Of a stretch of DNA of 64,000 nt, positions 12,100-23,945 are shown piece after piece. The notes under the pieces were generated by a model. That model saw only the letters and a program-made list of their open reading frames with translations, was not told the origin of the DNA and did not search any database. The stretch is from Adiantum capillus-veneris. Its lineage: Eukaryota > Streptophyta > Polypodiopsida > Polypodiales > Pteridaceae. A program made the position numbers and the translations under genes. The stretch is taken from the NCBI GenBank assembly GCA_014529385.2, contig CM043962.1, forward strand, positions 44,473,598 through 44,537,597, written 5' to 3'. Position 1 is the first letter of the stretch. Every line of letters starts with the position of its first letter.

Positions 12100-12573
12100 C
12101 TATTTTGTCTGAGAGTAGTTGCTTTTATACACATCTTTGCGGTGTTTATAGAATACAAGACTCTTATTTTGGAGAAAGATGTCAATGACAAAAATGGGTT
12201 TGATCCTATAAGTAGGGATCACTTTCACCACTTGATTGAAAACCCATTCATTTAAGGTCATGTAAAGGCCATCTTCAGAGATAATAGTGTAGTCATCTCT
12301 AACAGTACCAAGAAAGTAGTAAAGCTGGATAACTCATAGGTCTTCCCCCCACTAAAGCTTCTTTAGATCAGAGGAGAGGCATCCAAGCTTCCTCACACTG
12401 ATGTAGAAGATGCTACCTTCGCAGCCCCACACAAGTTCCCATTCCCTTTGGATTCTTGTTGATGGAGGAGAGAAATCTTTCATCACAAAATTTGAAGAGC
12501 GACAAGCCTCAAAATACATTATCTCAAAGGTTTTGAACTTGCAATACTCAGCATCGACATCTTCCTGAAACAT
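12100..12573 (-). pseudogene. Copy B leader ORF (between PBS and gag)
   Basis: On the minus strand the frame contains FEIMYFEACRSSNF and then SPPS, and, in the next block, words around YTIIS, WVFNQVVKVI and RIKP. The same order appears in copy A (FNIMYEAACNSSKF, SPPP, then TITI, WVYDQVAKVI, RIRP). The two copies are strongly diverged at DNA level, so the shared amino-acid words suggest a protein-coding past. No known family is recognised. It may be an extra exon or an accessory protein. Confidence 0.5.
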
Positions 12574-12662
12574 TGATGCTAGTAGGTTCTTGAGCTTAAG
12601 TCTCTAATTCATTTTTCTCAATTTTCAAACAATAACAAATTTTTCCCCAGTTCCTAACCTAG

Positions 12663-12674
12663 GCTCTGATACCA
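12663..12674 (-). other. Primer-binding site of copy B
   Basis: Exact TGGTATCAGAGC on the minus strand, two bases from an LTR end in CTCACA at 12,677. Confidence 0.9.
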
Positions 12675-13356
12675 CGTGTGAGGTCCCCTCCCCTTTACTG
12701 TATCCATTTGAAAATAGGAGGGTACGTGACAGGTCGCTAGGCCCTAATTGATTGAGAAAAGCATAGTCAAGATAGAAAAGATTTTTGACAGACGCTCGTC
12801 ATCGAGTAACTTGAGTCCAAGCCATTGAAAAGGTTTCCTAGCCTTGTCCCGCAAGGAAAGCATGAACTAACACAATAATCTAACGTTCCCAATTCTCACC
12901 TTCCAAAAGAGAAAAACCTAAAATGCCTTTTCCTCATAATTTTCAGAGGTTTGTACAATTGGGACTTCTCGACTCTTTGCACAATGAGTCTCTAGTTTTG
13001 CTTCTTCTATCAATGAGGAGTAGAGAGTTTCTCAACTAATTGAGACCTCCCATCCTTGACTGGCAACCTGAGCCAGTCCCCACTTTCCACCCCCACACTC
13101 ACACTTTGTTTTTTCTTGCTTTCTAATTACTACAACATGATTGTTCATACACAAAGTTCCTTTTTATGGTTTCCATCACAATTTTGTTGAGACAGCCCGT
13201 CAACCATTATCAAATCAACACCAAGACAATCTTTCCTAGAAGAAAAACAACATACGACTCTTCTTCATTGAAATATCCAAACCCCAAGAGTTCACTCCTC
13301 TTGGTGAGAGTTTATTGCTCCCGATGTCTTTACTTGCCCATACAACTAAATTGTCC

Positions 13357-13450
13357 TGCAACATGGGTACAAACCCGCAGTGACTAATTTGCAACCTGGG
13401 CACCAACCCACAAGTATTATCTTGCATTCCGGGAACCAACCCGCAAGATG
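13357..13450. repeat. 33-bp tandem repeat, three units
   Basis: Units begin at 13,357, 13,390 and 13,423, each a variant of TGCAACMTGGGYACMAACCC. The period is exactly 33 bp, within the copy B LTR and inside the inferred intron. Confidence 0.85.
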
Positions 13451-13746
13451 TGTGCAACCATACGCACTTCTTTAGCGTTCACTCTGCTAAGATCTCCTCG
13501 GATATCAAAGGGAGTTTTGACTATATCAGTATAGGATTTTTGAATGAAGAAGATTTGCGAGTTCTTCTACTAGGAAAAAATTTCTTTCCTATTGAACAAA
13601 TAGACTACTTTCCAAGCAATCTTTCCTTATTAATACAGCTTAAGAATATTAACAAGTTCAATTGATGCGGTTTCGAATTGGGAATGACCCAATGTTTAAG
13701 TAGTTTTTCCCCTTCGTGATGCAAGGAACAAAAAATAATTTCCTAC

Positions 13747-13884
13747 CTGTTCTTGAGTAATAACATCTTTTTGGGAGATAAGTGGCACATCCTCATTTAT
13801 CGTGGCCTTTCCTTTGCCTTTACCATCACTGGTTCCGGCTTCGTGATCGTGTGATCCACCATAGTGAGTTCTCTTGCTTGCCAT
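13747..13884 (-). CDS. Copy B LTR-encoded exon 1
   Basis: ATG at 13,884, 46 codons, open to a donor CAG|GTAGGA. The peptide starts MASKRTHYGG, contains HDHEAGTSD and a lysine/glycine run, and ends ITQEQ. It matches the LTR exons of copies A and D in the basic start, the HEA core, the phase-0 end and the position inside the LTR. Function is inferred as the N-terminus of Gag; a separate small protein is possible. The reading frame is intact here. Confidence 0.6.
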
Positions 13885-14356
13885 TCCCACTACTAGATAC
13901 TTAGCTTAACTTAAGAAGTTGTAAGCTAAAGTATACAAATCCAACGGAATCAGGGTAAATGATTATAAGTGTTTTAATTCCAAAATATATATGGTTATTC
14001 CACACATCAAACCAAAAGCATATGCTTGCTTAATCTTGCCATAATCTTATGTGATAAACATGCTTTATAACCCATATACTAATCACATGATTAGTCACTT
14101 ATATCTACTTGTAAGAACAATCCATCATTTTAGTCATACAAAATTCTTGAATATGATTAGCTAATTCATGCAAGTATTTAGGTTACATTAATGAAGAATT
14201 GTGCATGCAGTCAACACAACTTTATGTAATCGAGCATTGAGACCTTCATTACTTTGTAATGTAGAGAAACTAGCTTAAGTTAGGTGTAATGACAGATGGT
14301 TTCCAATTGAGGATAGGTAAATAAGAGTATAGCATTTGATAATAGAGTAGTAATTG

Positions 14357-14455
14357 AAAAGGATTTCAATTGAATAATAAGATGGCAATAATTAAAAAGG
14401 ATTCCAATTGAATAATAATATGGCAGCAGTTAGAAAGGATTCCAATTGAGAGAGA
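14357..14455. repeat. 38-bp tandem repeat, about three units
   Basis: Units begin near 14,357, 14,395 and 14,433 with AAAGGATTYCAATTGA. Lies between the TATA box and exon 1 of copy B, the interval where copy A carries its 150-bp array. Confidence 0.8.
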
Positions 14456-15099
14456 GGATTGATAATAACTTGATTAAATAGTAGATTTATATTATTCAAA
14501 TGTGCTTTGGAGATATTGATCTCTCAAAGCTTTGATGCGATAGTCACCAAGTTGTTTTCCATAGAAGCAGAGCTCCCTTCTCCCAAGTGTGTTCAAGTGT
14601 GTGTAAAACTGAGTGGGAATGCCCTTTATATAGAGTTTGGAGGTTCCTTGTTACCCAAATCAGTCCCATACCTCCCCTAATCACCCCCTCTTGCTAAATG
14701 CATGTGTAGAGGTGTCAGAAGCTCCCACTTAGTCATTAGAGGTGTCCCTCTTTATCCTTTTGGGTGATACACCTCATGTACTTACCCATGCTTATAGTCA
14801 ACTATACCATAAGAGATGGGTCCATGGCTATGGGTCATTTATGGGCATCCATGGACATACATACACATACACATGCACCTACATGTCCATGCACATTCAT
14901 ATACGTACATACCTTAGACTTAAGGAATTAGTTTATTAACACTAGGATGAAAATTAATTGTCTAGAGTGAGTTTAGCTTATCAAAATTTAATTCTAAAAG
15001 TTGCTATTAAAAGACAAGCTTAAGGATGACAAGCTAAGGTGTCAGATGCACACACCTACTATATTTAGTAGTTTTTGAAGTAGGCAACTCTTTTTATGG

Positions 15100-16030
15100 A
15101 AATTAAAGATGGGGTAGATTTAGACGAGACAATCGTGTCTAGGTGGGTGCAATTACCTCAAAACTTACTATATTTGGACAAAGGTGACAAAAAAGTAAGA
15201 AGTTCATTTTTGAAAATCTTACATCATTATATTCATCATTAGTACATCAAAGGTGGAAAATTGCCAAAAATAGAAACTTTCTATTTATGACCAAAATGGC
15301 ATGATATTAATCCTTAGACTTACATCATGAAAATAGATATACTGGTTTTGAATTTTTTAAAGCAATTAATTGGGATTACAAGCATGATGAAATAAATTGA
15401 TGAAAATGCTCTTGGTATAGACTTGGTCTTCATTGTCATTGGGAGAGAGGAAAAAAGCTCACTCAAAAGGCTTTATTTGGAGCGAGTTTTTTGGAGCAAG
15501 CTTTTAGAACGAGTTTTTTTTACTAGATGTTAACTTTAAGCATAATTCTTATTTAATTGTATTGAGTCATGGGCCGGGCTTGTCGATTCCACATGTGTAT
15601 TCATGGGTAATCGCTAACGATAAGCGCACACCAAATTTTGTAGAGAGAGAGAGAGATAACATGCTGGACTGTCGACCAAGGTGGGCACCCATATGTGGAT
15701 GGGACGACCCACATAAGTGGTCTATAACTTAATTTTTGCTTTTCTCTTGCTCTCCTCGAATGAGCTTACCCACATTTAGGTTGTGTGTTTTCAACCTCAG
15801 TGGCTCACACATGATGCACATAAAGTCCCTTGTGATTTGACACTAGATTTGGTTAGTAGAGCAGTATCCAAAAAAAGCTCTCTTTGAAGCTCGCTCCAAA
15901 CCTCTCTAAAATTTGAAAGGAATATTTTTAGAATATTCCATGTGATACTAGGCCATACTTACATGCCATTTTAAGTTTTCCACCTTTTAGTAATAAAGAA
16001 ATGCGTACGAAGTTAAACTTGAGAATATTA
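15100..16030. other. Unassigned AT-rich interval with dispersed repeat copy 2
   Basis: No convincing gene. At 15,565-15,735 it holds the second copy of the repeat found at 11,090-11,250, with a short GA run inserted at about 15,641. The rest shows no pattern I can name. Confidence 0.5.
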
Positions 16031-17740
16031 GATACTGAAATCAATAATCCTTAAACTAGAAATAGAGGTAATTGGTAATTTTGGAATCTTAAGCATAACT
16101 CTAGTTCACCCAAAAAATTTAGATAGAAACTGAACCCCAAATCTCTATTGAAAGTTTTTATGATTACTTTAATAAATTAAATAATTAGAATCCTTGGCAA
16201 ATATTATATCACATGGGCTAGAAAATATCAAATCACATGTAGATATTTTATCACATGGGCAAGATATTTTCAATTGAAGCTGTAAAATGAAACCAAAATT
16301 AGTATATTGAAAATTCAAGCTAGGCATTACTAGGGGGAGATATGTTGGACATGCTAGAGACGGATTTAGTAGCAAGGGGTTCTTAGGGAAGTTGGGAGGC
16401 TGCTTGGGAAGTTGGGGGGTGGGGGGGGTAAGAGAGAAAAAATCTAAGCGACTACTCAAGGTAATCAGTCCTAATCCCTGTGGATTAGTGAAAGGTGAAT
16501 CAATATAAGTTTCTTTTTATAATTACATTATTACAGAATATTAGTCTTATCTCCATTGATAATTAATTTAATCAATTAGACTATTAATTATAACTTCTCT
16601 GAGGAAGAACAATAATTATCCAATTATTAGAATATATTAGAACTAAAATTGCTTATTTTTTACTCTAATTAAGAGAAAATATACCAAATTAACTTAGATA
16701 ATTTGGAAATAATTTTTGAAGCTTTAACACACTATGAAAATCTATGGTAGTATGTCAAAATTATCTTCCTACTTTTTCTAGTTATTAGAGTAGAAATTGT
16801 CTATTTTTATCTTATAATTAGCAAGAAATTTAGAAATATAATAAAAACATTCATGAGATATTTATCAAAGCAGCTTTACACTATCAACTACCCATGAAAA
16901 TCATCTCAAAATTATTTTGATATTTTTTATAATTAATATATATATATATATATATTTATATTTTTTAATAGATAATTGAAGAGGAACATTAGTAAACTAA
17001 CTTAGAAAATTAGGGAATAATTTAGTAAAAGCTAAGATACATTGTTTAAAAGTTCTAAAAAATTTAATTTAATTAGATATTTAGTTTTATTAAATATTAT
17101 GTCTAAAATTGTCTATTTTTAGAAAGGAATTAAAGAGAAAAACTAGTAAATTAAGTTAAAAACATATGAGATGATTTTGTGAGTTATAACACGTTGTTAA
17201 TAAGATATAATAAAAATTTTCTAATCAAATATTTAGTTTTACCAATTACTATATCTAAATTCTCTATTTCTAGAAAAAACTTAAGGATGAAAATTAGTAA
17301 ATTAGCTTAGAAACTTATGGGATAATTTATAGAGATAAAATACATTGTTAGAGATCCGTGATAAAATAATTATTATCAAATATTGAATTTAGCTAATTAC
17401 CAAGTATAAAAATCTCTATCTGAAGTAAAAAATGAAAGAGAGAAATCAATAAATTAACTTAGAAACTCATGAGATAATTTTTAGAGTTAAAATAAAATGT
17501 TATAAATAATTAATAAATATATTCTAATCAAATATTTAGTTTCGCTAATAACTAAGCCTAAAATTCTCTATTTTTGATAGACATTATAAAAATTGAAAGA
17601 TACGAAAATTAGTAAATTAACTTAGAAAATAATGTGATAATTTCTAGAGATAAAACACACTATTAGAAAATTTTAACAAAAATATATTAACCAGATAATT
17701 ATGTTAGTTAGTTATCATGCTTGAAATTGTCTACTTTTAG
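16030..17740 (+). repeat. Degenerate LTR of the giant-LTR gypsy lineage (copy C)
   Basis: The start resembles the copy A LTR 5' region (ATTTTGGAATCTTAAGCATAAC and later GAACC-type words). From 16.6 to 17.7 kb it carries a decayed array of about seven units with a period near 152 bp, marked by TAAATTA.CTTAGAAA-like words near 16,685, 16,990, 17,145, 17,297, 17,447 and 17,608. No PBS or coding region is attached. Confidence 0.55.
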
Positions 17741-17999
17741 CTCTAAGAGGTGGTGGCCGTGATGCTACTTACAAGCATCCATATTTATATCTTCTCCTCC
17801 TCAAGCTCCTTCTTAGGCCTCACCATTTCCTCATTATGTTGAGAGCTTGGAGCAAGTGCCATAGATGGCTCTAATACTAGACTCATCAATAGTGTAGTGA
17901 GAGTAGATTTAGTAATATGGGATAGTGAAAATCAAGTGGAGATGTAAAGGCTTGTGAAGATCAGAACAAAGAACGACAAAAGTCCTATGAGATGTTGAG

Positions 18000-20050
18000 G
18001 TTTTCTATATTGGCATTAGCTTCTTAGAGATTTTTTTCCAATCTCTCTTTTTATTTTTGTAGTCTATTCCAGTGCATCTTGAGATCTTTAGCGTGGTCTT
18101 TCAATGCTTTCTTTTCAGCTACTCTTTCCCTATAGGCTATCTTGATAGCTATTAGCCCTCTTTCCCTTGTGTTGATGACATTTCAATGGCAGAGGAATTG
18201 AAACTCCGATTGATCCATTTTTTCTTGTAGTCAAAGTCTTTTACCATCTTCAACTCTTTTTCAAATAGCCTTGTCTCCTGTTCATTAGCTTCTTCTTGAG
18301 TGATGCCTTTAGAGGACCTTGCATCTTTGGTTGTATCACTGTCTTCGTTTGGCTATTCCTTTGGAAGTGTGTCTTCATGCATAATTTGTTCAGATATAGC
18401 CACATGAGCATGGTGTTCTTCTTTTCCTTTAGGTTAGTGGTATCTAGCATACCAAGCGGCTTCCTCTTGGTATCCTTGCAGATATTATTTTTATTTTGTG
18501 GTGGTAGTGCAACAATGGTTTCTTTCTTTGTTTCTTCAGTAAGCCACTGCTTGCTCTTGAGTAGCTTGTTCAATTGTTGTATCCTTAGGTGGGTTCTTTC
18601 AAATTGCACATCGGTAGAGGGTGGAAGAGTTGCATTTTCCTCTATTGTTGTTGCCTCTCTTGTAGGTGTGTTTGTAGGGCTGCTAATTGATCATTTTTAT
18701 CTACCTTTTATTTCTTCAATACCTCTATCTGTCTTCAACTTTTCTTTTGAGTTATTATTTTTAGGCTTGTACTGGATCAATTTCTTCTTGCACCTACCTA
18801 CACCATTCCTCTTGCTCTCTTTTGAAATTGGTAGCTAGTCCCACAAATCCTTTTCCTCTTCTCTCTTGGTTTTTTTAACACCAGATTTCTTCTAAGCAAC
18901 AATAAATTTCCTTTTGTTGGCTACCCTTAGGGACACTTCCATGTGTTGCCACAACTCTCATTGAGGTATCTACTACTGCTTGCGGTGCTTTTATTCTCCT
19001 TTAGATTTGTCTCCTTCATTTTCACTTTCCATGTATTCAGATGGGAATTCTTCTTCCGGTCCTTCATTAGACGCTTTGTCAAAAGTAGATTCTTTGTCAT
19101 CTTGGTTGAGGGCTTATGAGCTTGATACCTGTGTAACCTCCTTGGAGTGGTTTCTAACCCTTTAACTATCTTAGTTTGATTTTGGTGTTTTGAATGAGCT
19201 CTAAATGTGTTGGGTGGGTGGAAGTTTATCGATCATGCCTAGGGTTTGGGAGGTAATTCTCATGAGCATTGGGCAAGGATTCATGTAGGATATGTGCTCA
19301 TCACCACCCTTTAGATTTCCTTCAATGATTCTATCAAGCAAGTTATTTCCAAAATCACATTTGATTATCTTGTTTTTTGAGAGTCCAATGGCCATAACCA
19401 TAACTATCTGTTTGATTGGGTGCGTATATCATGGAGGCTTGGGGGTTTGGAAGTGTTGTGAGATGAGGTGAAGTGCTAGCTCATGTTACATATATAGCAA
19501 ATCCTTGTAGGTGAAGTCTTGACCTTTTTGATTAACAAATGCTTTGTGGGCATGTCCTTGATAGTAAGTTGTGGTTGCTTGATGGATTGTGGAAAGCATC
19601 CATGTGAGGCCAAGGGCTAGGTAGCCCGTGTGCTACCTAGCCCTTGTTGCTTGATGGAATGTGGAAAACTTCCATGTGAGGCCAAGAGGTAGGTTTACCT
19701 TTATTAGAGCCTTGTCTTTATTGATGAGTGTTGCTTCACAATTGTATTGAATGGAATTCATGAGCTCATGTGCCCTCTAGAAGTCAGTTCCCCATGATAG
19801 TATCTTGAAGTACATATCAAGCTTTACCTTGTTGGTTGTGTGTCAAGTATCTCTTTTTGGTGATGCCACTACCATAGTTCTTGTGGGAATATTGTAGCTC
19901 TAACCACCTTAGTATCTTTATCTTGGAATTTAACCCAAAAGACATTTGCAGTAGCTTTTGATGTTCTCTGCTAGGGAGATGTGTGATAGCTCACATGATA
20001 TTAAGTTTGTGGCTTCATATTGAGTGGATTTCCATGCTCTTAGAGCTTGA
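18000..20050 (-). pseudogene. Decayed ORF of unknown family
   Basis: On the minus strand a frame can be followed with stops from about 20,050 to 18,000. Readable blocks include YEATNLISCELSHI, YFKILSWGTDF, RAHELMNSIQYNCEATL, then DFGNNLLDRIIEGNLKGGDEH and ITSQTLGMIDKLPP near 19.3 kb, and a lysine/glutamate-rich tail near 18.5 kb. The acidic and basic low-complexity tail and the minus-strand LTR exon at 21.5 kb suggest retroelement-derived coding sequence, but no catalytic motif is visible. Confidence 0.4.
19572..19690. repeat. 76-bp tandem duplication with a perfect hairpin
   Basis: TTGCTTGATGGAWTGTGG... and the following CCATGTGAGGCCAAG occur twice, 76 bp apart. Between them 19,614-19,625 and 19,632-19,643 form a perfect 12-bp inverted repeat (GGGCTAGGTAGC) with a 6-nt loop. 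Confidence 0.85.
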
Positions 20051-20269
20051 GATTTTCATCAAGACATCCTAATTTTTTTAGCTAAACTTGATGATAAAAA
20101 TCTATCAAAACTTGGTGCAAGTTGATGACTAAATGCATTTTTTGTCAATGACCATAACACAAAAGTAGGCATAATTAGTGTATTCCTTATCCAAAATTGG
20201 CCAAACTTCACCACTAAACCTAGATTATTACTATTAATAAGTGCAAGAATTGCCAAGTCATTCTGAGAT

Positions 20270-21190
20270 GGAGGTAGATGGATTGTGATCCATCAGTTTT
20301 TGGCCAAAATGACTTTTGAAGATATGGTTTATTTTTACAAGATTAGTAGGTCCTATGGGTACCATCTCTTTCTATTTGGATCACTGGTTGGGATTTCAAG
20401 CCAATTTTGCAATTTACGAAGATTTGGACACAAAATTTGGCTTTTAATAGGGTTTTTATTTTCAATTAAAGAGAAGACATGAGATTTGCATGTAGTTTTC
20501 CTTAGGGTTAAAGTTGTGTGGTCAAAACCAACTTTGGTGGGGGGACATGGATCACAATCCATCATTTATGAGTTTAGGGATGGGACTTATGCACTTGCTA
20601 CTAGACATTATACTAAGAATATTGGTGAAGTCCAATGGAAATTTGAGGGAAATTTAGACTTAAAAAGCACAAGTTAGTTCCTTTTTAGTGTTTTTGGCCA
20701 TACTTTTGCATTATCACTATTTTTTGACTTCCTTTTGTTAGTGATTTGACTTTTCACCTCCCTTCTCTTGGTTTACCTAGTATCCTTATATAGATGGTGT
20801 TGAGATGTAGGCTATACTATTTTTTAATTTGGTAGTTGAACTTCCCAATCTCCAAATCAGATCCCCCAATTGAAGGTTCCAATGTGTGTTGCAATGGACA
20901 TGTACATGGATAGCGATCCATATTCTTAGGGTAGATTTAAGTAAACTTTATCTTGGTAGTGGTTGGGTGTTGGTGACTATCTCATGACAATTTGCTCCCA
21001 GTGTTTGGGTACTGGGGCTGAAATTGCCCAATTTTCTAGTGATTTCCCACTAGATTTGGTGTTTTGGCCCAAGTGGTAGTTTTTCTTGAAAAATATCCTT
21101 AGCCTTGCTTTGCAAACATCTCATCCTTTCTATTGATAAGTTTTGCTTTCCCATTCATGATGAGGTATATGGATCATGATCCATGGACCT
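20270..21190. repeat. Four dispersed TGGAT-N4-ATCCA palindromes
   Basis: Palindromes of this form occur near 20,280, 20,548, 20,915 and 21,170, spaced about 250-370 bp apart. The middle four bases vary. The first two also form a longer inverted pair. No gene is seen in this interval. Confidence 0.65.
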
Positions 21191-21353
21191 ACACTTTTTC
21201 AAGATTTAGTTGTGGCAGTTTGAAGACGCTATTAAGAGCTTCCTAATGATGCAATTATTTTACAATTTGGGCATTTCTAACCCCATTATGAAACACTTAT
21301 CAAACTTAGTTTCATCCCCTTAGATATGAACTTAGATTATAACAAAGACCCAC

Positions 21354-21509
21354 CTTGGACAGGTTGTACTGTATCTCTGGGGCTCAGATACTCACGGCAG
21401 TAGCCCTACTGCTGGGTCATGCCTCATGGTTGTAAGACCCCCTACTTCTCTTTGGAACACTATCTTCTTCATTAGTTTGCGTGTTTGCTCTTGTCCTCTT
21501 TGGAGCCAT
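21354..21509 (-). pseudogene. Copy D LTR-encoded exon 1
   Basis: ATG at 21,509 starts a 52-codon frame ending at a phase-0 donor AAG|GTGGGT. It begins MAPKRTRAN, has a KRSRG basic patch and YNHEA, and ends in K. Two in-frame TGA codons make this copy defective. Its basic start, HEA core, length and donor phase match the exons of copies A and B. Confidence 0.6.
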
Positions 21510-21960
21510 AACTTCTATCTTTATAAAAAGGATGTCAACTTATTAGGTAAATAATCAAAACTCGACTTTATCTTTGTCCAACTAAGGTTAAGTTTGAAGT
21601 CATAAATGGTAATTTCTTGACCTAATGATTTATTATTTGAATATATATAAACTTTTTTTCCTTGATCGCTTCATTGTGTATATGGTAAGAAGTAAAAAAG
21701 TGGTAGTGGTGTGGATTTTACCGCATGGCATAGCTTGTGATGATGGCTCCATAGCATATCTCCTCGAAGCTTTCACCAAAAGCTCTATGACCTTGCATCA
21801 CAAATGAGATTTGACATTAAAAGATGTATGAAGGTATAAATTTACACATTATAATAAAGAAGGAGAGAGATGCATTTCGTGCATTGCGATGCTTGTCCAA
21901 AAAAAAAAACCATTAGACACATGTTCAAATGATCATCCACATGTGGACCTCATGATGTGC
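21510..21960. other. Unassigned interval upstream of copy D exon
   Basis: No gene. It should be the leader of copy D if that LTR reads leftwards. It contains an AT-rich stretch near 21,640 and a poly-A run at 21,899-21,910. Confidence 0.4.
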
Positions 21961-21964
21961 TTGA

Positions 21965-22085
21965 ATGCTATTGCATAGGTTCTAAAGGGGTCCAATGAGT
22001 ATTTAGATACATAAAATAAATAATTAAGTTATTTATCTCAAAGAGGAAAAAGAGGACACATGTCCAAATGAAATAATTAAATAAT

Positions 22086-22116
<31 letters not shown>

Positions 22117-22845
22117 ATACTCTACCACACACACACACACACACACACACACATTCTCTCATTGTGTGGAGTGCAAAGTGTAAGAGCTTCATCTCCTTCT
22201 CCAAGGTTGTTGAGAAGTGGAGAGCCTACACCAACACTCTTGGCTATGGAATGAAAATCCAACAAAGAGCCATGCTTCAATGCTTAAGCTTGCCATCTTC
22301 TTCATCTTTATTACTATGCTATTATGCTATGCTAAGCAAGAAGAGTGATGATAAGTGAGGAACTATTTATTTCTCCTATGGATGATTCTCCTTCCTCTTC
22401 CCTACGCTTATTTCCCGCTAGCTCTCTTCACCTTCGAAGGTGTTTGAGGCCTTGGGACTGAGGCTTGGGATAGTTAATGCTTTTTGCAAAGTTTATGTTA
22501 TGCTCGTGATGCATGAAGCTTTCCATCTTCATAGCATCACCAAGGTCACAAGGAACACAAAGATTGTAATGTAACAAGTCTCTCTTGATGGGAGAATCTA
22601 TAATACAAACGCCTTTTGGAGGGGGGACAGGCTCCAAGTAAATTCAGTCCTCAACTATTGTCATGTTCTTTAATACTCTCTCTCTTGCAAAAGTATTGTT
22701 CATGCCAAGTTAATTAAGTACTATGTTCATGTTGCTACCATCAATTAAGTTCACCCTCTATGTTCTCAAAGTAACCTCACAAAAATGCTCACTCTAATTC
22801 TCTTAATTCCGCTATTCTCAAATTTCATAGGCCATTTCCATTACA
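21965..22845 (+). repeat. LTR relative of the left-edge gypsy LTR, probably solo
   Basis: Aligns in opposite orientation with 1362-2219: shared segments around TTTGTATTAT, TCTCCCATCAAGAGAGAC, AAGTATTGTTCATGC and a terminal GGCCAT...TTACA at 22,831-22,845. No PBS follows the TTACA end, so it is probably a solo LTR or an LTR fragment. A GA run with a G tract (22,086-22,116) and a CA run (22,125-22,153) lie inside. The left boundary is uncertain. Confidence 0.6.
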
Positions 22846-23039
22846 CAAGCTAACATGAGGTAGTAGTGCAATACGGTGGAGATTGGCCATTTTTTGAAGA
22901 CAATGAAGAATATACCATCAACCTTCAGAGGATACACTTGAGAGGGATGCAAGAGGAGGGAAAGAGACAAATGATCCATTTTGATAAGGTGGTTGAACAT
23001 GTAAGATTTGCGGTTGTTGAATATACGAAAAAAATGTAC

Positions 23040-23463
23040 AAAGCTTAATTAATCAGACCTAATTTCTAAAGGTCAGAGAAAACTTGCCTGATTCAAGCAA
23101 AGGTTGGTATTTTTGGAATCTTAAGCATGACAAACCTATAGCTAGGAACTATCATAACTAAATTTGGATAAAATCTGACACCGCTATCCCCTCTAGAAGT
23201 TTTACAGCCACTTTAAATTGCAAAAATAATTGAATGGTTTTAGTAATCATTAAATTTTAAGACTTTCATTATAACCTCGTAGATAATTTTCTAGATATTT
23301 ACCCAAAAAAGAAAAAAATAAACTAGGATATTAGCAGGTTTGAATTTTAAGTTGACAAGAGATGGGGAAGGCCATTACGAACCTGCCAGGCACAGATCTA
23401 GAAATAGTTGGTGCTATCTTGAGCGTTGGGGCTGCTTGGACTGCAAGGAACTGTCTGATTCAG
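23040..23463 (+). repeat. Older related LTR (copy E), left part
   Basis: Reads like a diverged copy of the copy A LTR start (GGTATTTTTGGAATCTTAAGC; GATAAAATCTG; GAACCTGCC). It is cut at 23,463 by the copy A insertion and resumes at 38,718. The region just left (22,850-23,040) shows no clear feature. Confidence 0.6.
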
Positions 23464-23936
23464 TGTAAGGTTTCCAGTTTTTGAAACCTTAAAAATTGTA
23501 CAAAGTCTGTAAATTTAACTTGAAAACACTGTTGAATGATTCAATCATGGCTGATATTGGTATTTTTGGAATCATAACCAGAGCTTTACTATGGTTAGTA
23601 TTTTTCAAAATGAGATTTCGATAAAATCTGGAAAAGTTACAGGCCCTGAAAGGTTACATTAGAAATTTAATTAGTTAAGAAAAATTGGACGGTTTCAGTA
23701 ATTATTATTAAAAAAGACTTTCTTATCCTAAGGTTCTAGAATTTACTGATATTTCCAATTTTCATCATTAAAAATCAGTGAAAATAGTCAAAATCAATTT
23801 TGGAAGTCGAGGGGGCAGTGTGGAGCTGTGGGGAACCTACTCGAGAAATTTTTACCAGTAGGTGGTGCTACCTAGAAGCTGGGGCCTTGCTTGAGGTGCC
23901 AGAACCAGCCAGGAACAACCCGGGGCCCAGAAAAAC

Positions 23937-23945
23937 TATAAAAAG
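23937..23945 (+). promoter_or_regulatory. TATA box of copy A LTR
   Basis: TATAAAAAG 474 bp into the LTR; the same word is at 33,973-33,981 in the 3' LTR. The predicted transcription start lies about 30 bp downstream, leaving a leader of about 1.6 kb before the exon ATG. Confidence 0.65.

Larger units (their letters stand above)
11798..13746 (-). other. Inferred 1.95 kb intron of copy B (LTR exon to gag)
   Basis: Donor CAG|GTAGGA at 13,747/13,746 and acceptor TTGTGTAG|GTA at 11,798/11,797 on the minus strand, both phase 0. The interval contains the end of the LTR, the PBS and the leader frame. Copy A has the same layout with an interval of 2.0 kb. Splicing is inferred from sequence only. Confidence 0.55.
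12677..15100 (-). repeat. Copy B 5' LTR (outer end uncertain)
   Basis: Begins beside the PBS. The part at 13.0-13.2 kb aligns with the copy A LTR near 26.4-26.6 kb (shared words around AGTGTGAGTG and GGTTG.CA.TCA). A TATA box (CTATATAAAG, minus strand) is at about 14,618-14,630. The exon is at 13,747-13,884. The outer end is placed near 15.1 kb only by analogy with the 474 bp between LTR start and TATA in copy A. It lacks the 150-bp repeats but has its own 33-bp and 38-bp tandem repeats. Confidence 0.55.

Noticed and set aside
18296-18838. 180-codon plus-strand frame rich in F, L and S, membrane-like
   Set aside because: It is the complement of a K/E/Q-rich minus-strand remnant; antisense of such sequence gives F/L/S-rich frames. 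No signal or family pattern.
19614-19643. Hairpin as a small RNA gene or terminator
   Set aside because: No conserved flanks, T-run or tRNA-like boxes; it sits inside a local duplication in decayed sequence.
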